DNA of 9,914 bases from positions 1 through 9,914 of the forward strand of contig CAKSWG010000050.1 in NCBI GenBank assembly GCA_934511465.1, given 5' to 3'. The position numbers were made by a program, and so were the translations under genes. The DNA comes from an uncultured Faecalibacterium sp. (GTDB lineage: Bacteria > Bacillota > Clostridia > Oscillospirales > Ruminococcaceae). Within the stretch, counting starts at the first letter, position 1; each line of letters opens with the position of its first letter. The notes under the pieces are model-generated. The model had not been told where the DNA came from, did not search any database, and saw only the letters and a program-made list of their open reading frames with translations. Positions 5,745 through 9,914 of the stretch are shown one piece after another.

Positions 5745-6745
5745 AGCGCGTTCTCCTTTCGGACCGGTTTGCGGTGATATTTATAGTCGAAATAGAGCTG
5801 CGGCGCTGCAAAGTTGAGCGCTGTTTCCAGCATGTTACGCAGGGTATAGGCCCCTGCCTGCCGGATCTCCGCTTTTGCTTGTGCAATACAGGCTTTGGTC
5901 TGTTTTACCTTGGCGTCCTGCCGCAGCTCCGGCGGAAGCCGCTTTTTGATGCCCCGGAAGTATTTTTTCATCAGCGCATACTGCAAAAAAGCGGCATCTT
6001 TTTTGCCGTGCTTCAGCGTGCATTGCAGAAGTTTATAGTTTGCCTCGACCTCCTCCAGACTTTTCAGGGTTGCTTTTCCGCGCATGATTCCTTCCGGATT
6101 CATGCGGTAATGGTACAGCTTTTCCTCCAGACAGGCCACCTTTTCCACCTGTTCAAACACGGCAGGGTTCGTAAAGGCGTCCTCGTAGTTTTTGCCCACC
6201 GGGAAGCGCAGCGCTGCAAAAATTTTGCGCTGGTACAGCTTGGTGGTGGCATGATCCATCGGCGTAACGCGGATGCGATGGATGGCTTCCTCGCCCGAAA
6301 GCACCTCGTTACGCAGCGGGCGCTCCTGATAGTTGCACAGGCTTCCATCTGCTTCGATAAACAGGATGTTGCACACGGCAATCTCTGCACCTGTCTGCAC
6401 AGCTGCCCGGTGCAGCTTTTCGTAAAAGGTTTTGTCCAATGCGTCGTCCGAATCCACAAAACTGATCCAATTTCCGCAGGCGATGTCCAGCCCGGCATTG
6501 CGGGCACCGCTCAGACCCTTGTTTTGCTGATGGATCACCCGGATGCGGCTGTCCTTTGCCGCGGCTGCGTCGCACAGGGCTGGGCAGCCATCCGGCGAGC
6601 CATCGTCCACCAAAATCAGCTCAAAATCCGGAAAGGTCTGGGCAAGGACGGAATCAATGCACTCGTTCAGATATTTCTCCACCTTGTATACCGGCACGAT
6701 GATGCTGATCTCCGGATGTTTGGGGGGCTGTTTTTCTGCTGCCAT
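5741..6745 (-). CDS. Family 2 glycosyltransferase, first of operon
   Basis: This 334-residue GT-A enzyme has EISIIVPVYK (residues 12-21), DDGS (47-50), KGLSGARNAGL (76-86), DSDD (98-101) and an ED pair at 188-189. The C-terminal half is more divergent from the other two and Lys-rich. The frame stays open upstream to 7045, but I choose ATG at 6745: it matches the N-terminal length of both paralogues. The next upstream ATG overlaps the TATAAT box of the operon promoter, and the region before it is a terminator hairpin and repeats. No good ribosome binding site precedes 6745 (only GAAAG about 15 bases away), so initiation may be weak. As promoter-proximal gene it heads a three-gene glycan operon. 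Donor and acceptor are unknown. Confidence 0.88.
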   Translation of the reverse strand: MAAEKQPPKHPEISIIVPVYKVEKYLNECIDSVLAQTFPDFELILVDDGSPDGCPALCDAAAAKDSRIRVIHQQNKGLSGARNAGLDIACGNWISFVDSDDALDKTFYEKLHRAAVQTGAEIAVCNILFIEADGSLCNYQERPLRNEVLSGEEAIHRIRVTPMDHATTKLYQRKIFAALRFPVGKNYEDAFTNPAVFEQVEKVACLEEKLYHYRMNPEGIMRGKATLKSLEEVEANYKLLQCTLKHGKKDAAFLQYALMKKYFRGIKKRLPPELRQDAKVKQTKACIAQAKAEIRQAGAYTLRNMLETALNFAAPQLYFDYKYHRKPVRKENAL

Positions 6746-6796
6746 ATTTTTTAAACCGCTTTCTGTGTTTATTTTTATTCCGCACACACTGGTTCT

Positions 6797-6825
6797 ATTA
6801 TACATTGTTTTGCCGCCGCTGAAAA
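6797..6825 (-). promoter_or_regulatory. Promoter of the glycosyltransferase operon
   Basis: On the minus strand TTTTCA (6825-6820) and a perfect TATAAT (6802-6797) are 17 bases apart. Transcription would start near 6790 and give a leader of about 45 bases before the start codon at 6745. A strong terminator ends five bases upstream of the -35 box, so the operon appears insulated from gyrA transcription. Confidence 0.75.
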
Positions 6826-6829
6826 GTGC

Positions 6830-6868
6830 AAAAAATCCCCGCAGACAGCACAAAGGCATCTGCGGGGA
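6830..6868 (-). terminator. Intrinsic terminator before glycosyltransferase operon
   Basis: On the minus strand TCCCCGCAGA (6868-6859) pairs perfectly with TCTGCGGGGA (6845-6836), loop 13, followed by six T (6835-6830). This is a textbook terminator. It should stop transcription coming leftward from gyrA. Confidence 0.92.
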
Positions 6869-6880
6869 CTTTTCTAAATT

Positions 6881-6938
6881 ACGATTTAAAATGGCCGCCG
6901 CTTGCGCTATGGCCTTTTCAGCGGAACTATATTTTTTA
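6881..6938 (-). repeat. 58-bp repeat, copy B, between gyrA and the operon
   Basis: This is the ungapped partner of 3695-3752, exactly 3186 bp away in the same orientation. On the minus strand it forms GGCC/GGCC extended by AAAA/TTTT with a bulge, followed by TTTAAAT. It lies downstream of gyrA, as copy A lies downstream of the glycosyltransferases. Both copies could thus be a recurring terminator module. Equally, they are direct repeats flanking the glycosyltransferase cassette. Confidence 0.75.
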
Positions 6939-6943
6939 ATTTT

Positions 6944-7068
6944 GCGTTTGGAGCGACCGCGTTTGCGCAGCAATGAAAGCCCCAGTGGGGCTTTCAAGCG
7001 GCAGAGCGGTCTGCGTAAGCAGATGGAGGAGCTTTGCCCCGACAAGCTCTGCGGAGCGCTCCAAACGC
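6944..7068. repeat. Multi-hairpin inverted-repeat element after gyrA
   Basis: The ends are GCGTTTGGAGCG (6944-6955) and its exact complement (7057-7068). Inside are a 9-bp hairpin GAAAGCCCC/GGGGCTTTC with a three-base loop (6975-6995), TCTGC/GCAGA with loop GTAA (7010-7023), and GAGCTT/AAGCTC (7029-7049). ACCGC (6956-6960) can also pair with GCGGT (7006-7010). A run of five T follows the right end on the + strand. No gene is present. It directly adjoins repeat copy B, and together they may be one composite element. Confidence 0.75.
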
Positions 7069-7114
7069 TTTTTCACGGATAGGGACGTATAGGAGAATAG
7101 GCTTCTCTGTGCCG

Positions 7115-9697
7115 TTATTCTTCGCTCTTATCGTCCGCTTCCGGGGTCTCGGCGGCAGAGGCTGCATCGGCAGCCTCCATGGCGGCAAGCTGCTCTGCGG
7201 TGGGCTCGGCATCGGCGTCAGAGGTGTCGATCTGTTCAGTCTGTGCCTCGTCGTCGTGGTCGGTGCGGGCCAGCACCATCACCTTGTCGTTCTCGCCCAG
7301 ACGCATTACCCGCACGCCGGAGCCGTAGCGGCTCTGCAGCGGGATCTCGTTGGCGTGCAGGCGGATGATGATGCCCTCCTGACTGCTCAGCAGCACGTCG
7401 TCCACATCGTCCACGATCTTGACCGCAGCCACCTTATCCTTGGCGGCGTCGTAGTTGCGGATGCCCTTGCCGCCGCGTGCGGTGATGCGGTAGGTGTCGA
7501 TGTCCGACCGGCGGCCCTTGCCGTTCTCGGTGACGGTGAGCACCGTGCCGCCCTCGCGGCAGATGCACACGCCCACAACTTCATCCCCCTCGGCCAACTT
7601 GATGGCGCGCACGCCGTGGCCGCTGCGGCCCATGGGACGTGCATCCTCTTCGTTGAAGCGGATGGCCTGACCGTTGCGGGTGGCAACGATGAGCATGTCA
7701 TGGCCGGTGGTCAGGCGGGTCCATGCCAGTGCATCGCCCTCGTTCAGGGCAATGCCGATCAGGCCGGACTTGCGGATGTTGGCGTACTGTTCCAGCGGGG
7801 TGCGCTTGATGAGGCCCTGCTTCGTGACCATGGTCACAAAGCCGCCCTCGGTGTCGGCTTCCTTCGACTGGCAGATCATGTTGGTGACCTTTTCACCCTC
7901 AGCCAGCTGCAGCAGGTTGACGATGTTGCTGCCCTTGCTGGTGCGGCTGCCCTCGGCGATGGTGTAGCCCTTGATGCGGAACAGACGGCCCCGGTCGGTG
8001 ACAAAGAGCACATAGTCGTGGGTGGAGCCTACGAACATCTCCTGCACGATGTCCTCTTCCTTGCGGGTCATGCCGGAGATGCCGCGTCCGCCGCGGCGCT
8101 GTGCCTGATAGGTTGCCTTGAGCTGGCGCTTGATATAGCCGGCCTCGGTCAGGGTGTAGACACACTGCTCCTCGGCGATCAGATCCTCGATATCCACCTC
8201 GCCGGTGACCGACTGGATCTCGGTGCGGCGCTCGTCGCCGAAGCGCTTCTTCATTTCCAGCAGCTCGTCCTTGACGATGGCAAGCACACGGGCGTCGTCG
8301 GCCAGAATGGCCTCCCAATTCTCGATCTTGGCCTGCAGGCTGGCAAGCTCTTCCTCGATCTTCAAAATCTCAAGGCCTGCCAGACGGCCCAGCTGCAGCT
8401 TGACGATGGCATCTGCCTGCGGGTCGTCAAAGCCGAACTGCTCCATGATGGCAGCCTTGGCCTCTGCCATGCCGCCCTTGCAGGCGCGGATGGTGGCGAT
8501 CAGCTCGTCCACGATGTCGGTGGCCTTCTTCAGGCCTTCCAGAATGTGGGCGCGCTCCTTGGCCTTTTTCAGGTCGTACTGGGTGCGGCGGCGCACCACC
8601 TCGTCCTGAAATTCCACGTACTTCTGAAGCATCTGCTTCAGGGTGAGCACCTTGGGCACCTTGTGGTCGATGGCCAGCATGATGACGCCCACGGTATCCT
8701 GCAGCTGGGTGTACTGGTACAGCTGGTTCAGGATGACCTGTGCGTTGGCGTCCTTGCGGATGTCCACCACGATGCGCATACCCTTGCGGTTGGTCTCATC
8801 GTTCAGGCCGGTGATGCCCTCAATGCGCTTCTCCTTGACAAGGTCGGCCATGTTCTCGATAAGGCGGGCCTTGTTGACCATATACGGGATCTCGGTAATG
8901 ATGATCTGGGTGCGGCCGTTCTTGGTCTCCTCGATGGTGGCGCGGCCCCGCAGGGTGATCTTGCCCCGGCCGGTGGCGTAGGCGGCGCGGATGCCGCTGC
9001 GGCCCATGATGATGCCGGCAGTGGGGAAGTCCGGGCCCTTGATGTATTCCATCAGGCCGGGCAGGTCGATGTCCGGGTCATCGATATAGGCGATGCAGCC
9101 GTCAATGACCTCGCTCAGGTTGTGGGGCGGGATGTTGGTGGCCATGCCGACCGCGATGCCCTGACTGCCGTTGACCAGCAGGTTCGGGAAGCGGCAGGGC
9201 AGCACGCTGGGCTCCTTCTTGGTCTCGTCAAAGTTGGGGTCCCAGTCGATGGTGTCCTTCTCGATATCGGTCAGCATCTCCACCGCCATGCGGCTCATGC
9301 GGGCCTCGGTGTAACGGTAGGCAGCCGGGGGGTCGCCGTCCACAGAACCAAAGTTACCCTGACCATCCACCAGCGGATAGCGCAGAGAAAAGTCCTGTGC
9401 CAGACGGACCATGGCATCGTAGACCGATGCGTCGCCGTGGGGATGGTAAGAGCCCAGCACCGCACCAACGGTGTCGGCGGATTTGCGGTAGGGATGGCTG
9501 GGGTCGTTGCCGCGCTCGTGCATGGTGTACAGAATGCGGCGGTGGACGGGTTTCAGGCCGTCGCGCACGTCGGGCAGAGCGCGGGACACGATGACCGACA
9601 TGGAGTAGTCCAGAAATGCGGTCTCGATCTCCTTTTTCACATCGCGGATGATCTTTTTGGTTCCGCTGCCCGGTATCATCACATAATCTTCTTCCAT
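7115..9697 (-). CDS. gyrA: DNA gyrase subunit A
   Basis: This 860-residue A subunit of the A2B2 gyrase introduces negative supercoils using ATP. The breakage-reunion domain comes first: [11 protein letters not shown] (46-56), the quinolone region HGDASVYD (87-94) and the catalytic Tyr129 in AAYRYTE. The GyrA box QRRGGRG (533-539), which separates gyrase from topoisomerase IV, is intact. It is followed by a beta-pinwheel of repeated blades with [20 protein letters not shown] and [11 protein letters not shown] motifs. The last 40 or so residues are an acidic, Ala/Glu/Asp-rich tail. The ATG at 9697 has GGAGG close upstream. gyrB ends 159 bp before it on the same strand, so they are probably one operon despite the repeat between them. 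Residue 90, the usual Ser83 position of E. coli, is Ala. Confidence 0.99.
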   Translation of the reverse strand: MEEDYVMIPGSGTKKIIRDVKKEIETAFLDYSMSVIVSRALPDVRDGLKPVHRRILYTMHERGNDPSHPYRKSADTVGAVLGSYHPHGDASVYDAMVRLAQDFSLRYPLVDGQGNFGSVDGDPPAAYRYTEARMSRMAVEMLTDIEKDTIDWDPNFDETKKEPSVLPCRFPNLLVNGSQGIAVGMATNIPPHNLSEVIDGCIAYIDDPDIDLPGLMEYIKGPDFPTAGIIMGRSGIRAAYATGRGKITLRGRATIEETKNGRTQIIITEIPYMVNKARLIENMADLVKEKRIEGITGLNDETNRKGMRIVVDIRKDANAQVILNQLYQYTQLQDTVGVIMLAIDHKVPKVLTLKQMLQKYVEFQDEVVRRRTQYDLKKAKERAHILEGLKKATDIVDELIATIRACKGGMAEAKAAIMEQFGFDDPQADAIVKLQLGRLAGLEILKIEEELASLQAKIENWEAILADDARVLAIVKDELLEMKKRFGDERRTEIQSVTGEVDIEDLIAEEQCVYTLTEAGYIKRQLKATYQAQRRGGRGISGMTRKEEDIVQEMFVGSTHDYVLFVTDRGRLFRIKGYTIAEGSRTSKGSNIVNLLQLAEGEKVTNMICQSKEADTEGGFVTMVTKQGLIKRTPLEQYANIRKSGLIGIALNEGDALAWTRLTTGHDMLIVATRNGQAIRFNEEDARPMGRSGHGVRAIKLAEGDEVVGVCICREGGTVLTVTENGKGRRSDIDTYRITARGGKGIRNYDAAKDKVAAVKIVDDVDDVLLSSQEGIIIRLHANEIPLQSRYGSGVRVMRLGENDKVMVLARTDHDDEAQTEQIDTSDADAEPTAEQLAAMEAADAASAAETPEADDKSEE

Positions 9698-9718
9698 TGT
9701 TTCCTCCGTAGGATCATA

Positions 9719-9851
9719 CCCTCTCAGTCAATGCCTTACGGCATTGCCAGCTCCCCCGAAAGGGGGAGCTTTTTGCATGAGAAGGAAAAGTTAATCTTTT
9801 TTGCCTAAAGCTCCCCCCTCGGGGGAGCTGGCGCGTCAGCGCCTGAGAGGG
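9719..9851. repeat. Cruciform-type inverted-repeat element, copy 2, in gyrB-gyrA gap
   Basis: Ends are CCCTCTCAG (9719-9727) and the exact complement (9843-9851). Hairpin CAATGCC/GGCATTG with loop TTAC (9729-9746) is followed by AGCTCCCCC/GGGGGAGCT with loop GAAA (9749-9770). An AT-rich core comes next, then AGCTCCCCC/GGGGGAGCT with loop CTC (9809-9829) and GGCGC/GCGCC with loop GTCA (9830-9843). The order of the two small hairpins is reversed compared with 248-450, so this copy is inverted relative to that one. It fills nearly the whole gap between gyrB and gyrA. Confidence 0.85.
9749..9774 (+). terminator. Terminator-shaped hairpin against the gyr operon
   Basis: The 9-bp stem with GAAA loop is followed on the + strand by five T (9770-9774). 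It would stop transcription running rightward, antisense to gyrBA. On the minus strand neither strong hairpin of the element is followed by a run of T longer than three, so gyrBA read-through looks possible. Confidence 0.55.
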
Positions 9852-9856
9852 TTTTC

Positions 9857-9914
9857 TTACACGTCCAGCTTTGCGTACTGGGCGTTGGTCTCGATAAAGC
9901 GGCGGCGGGGCTCC
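9857..9914 (-). CDS. gyrB: DNA gyrase subunit B, C-terminal 18 codons (partial)
   Basis: The window edge cuts the gene. The visible end reads EPRRRFIETNAQYAKLDV and then TAA at 9859-9857. An Arg-Arg-x-Phe-Ile-Glu stretch ending in Leu-Asp-Val is the usual C-terminus of GyrB, in the region after the Toprim and tail domain. Position upstream of gyrA on the same strand is the common gyrBA order. The rest of the subunit lies beyond 9914. Confidence 0.9.
   Translation of the reverse strand, partial: EPRRRFIETNAQYAKLDV

Noticed and set aside
3695..6938. Insertion sequence or composite transposon around the glycosyltransferases
   Set aside because: No transposase or integrase gene is present and the repeats are direct, diverged and lack visible target-site duplications. 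Only a repeat-flanked cassette can be claimed.
6746..7045. A 100-residue N-terminal extension of the first glycosyltransferase
   Set aside because: It would run through a terminator hairpin, the promoter boxes and two repeats, and neither paralogue has it. The promoter lies downstream of its start.
7034..9808. A 924-codon open frame on the + strand
   Set aside because: It lies antisense to gyrA. Its Ala/Gly/Val/Leu/His-rich translation is what reading the opposite strand of a GC-rich gene gives, and it shows no domain and no ribosome binding site.

Overview
The window looks like a chromosomal segment of a GC-rich gut Firmicute of the Clostridia, family Oscillospiraceae/Ruminococcaceae. Faecalibacterium or a close relative is my best guess. 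The reasons are the GyrA sequence type, a MntP gene behind a manganese riboswitch, GC-rich genes separated by AT-rich gaps, and unusually hairpin-rich repeats in nearly every gap. The genus is inference; no 16S or marker comparison was possible.

Layout. Positions 1-575 are non-coding: a possible divergent promoter at the left edge, a 200-bp inverted-repeat element, then a promoter. This leads into a two-gene + strand operon: a NudF-type ADP-ribose pyrophosphatase (576-1130) and an RluA-family pseudouridine synthase (1127-1816), joined by a GTGA start/stop overlap. A 227-bp array of nine small hairpins (1812-2038) begins on the synthase stop codon and ends just before a GntR/FadR-family regulator (2051-2728). 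A bidirectional terminator (2751-2796) separates these from the minus-strand genes.

The first minus-strand gene is the manganese exporter mntP (2810-3391). Its leader holds a yybP-ykoY aptamer, a competing hairpin and an intrinsic terminator. Next comes an operon of three tandem paralogous family-2 glycosyltransferases (transcribed 6745 to 3755). It has its own promoter, is insulated by a strong terminator just upstream, and is bracketed by two copies of a 58-bp direct repeat (3695-3752 and 6881-6938). A second hairpin-rich inverted repeat (6944-7068) lies between this block and gyrA (7115-9697). The last 18 codons of gyrB (9857-9914) sit at the right edge. The gyrB-gyrA gap is filled by a 133-bp element of the same structural family as the one at 248-450, in the opposite orientation.

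The genes are housekeeping (gyrBA, RNA modification, nucleotide sanitation, manganese homeostasis) plus one surface-glycan module. No transposase, integrase, phage gene, CRISPR array, tRNA or rRNA was seen. The most unusual content is the non-coding structure: the hairpin array with constant ATGATG/CATCAT linkers and variable stems, the two related cruciform elements, and the repeat-flanked glycosyltransferase cassette.
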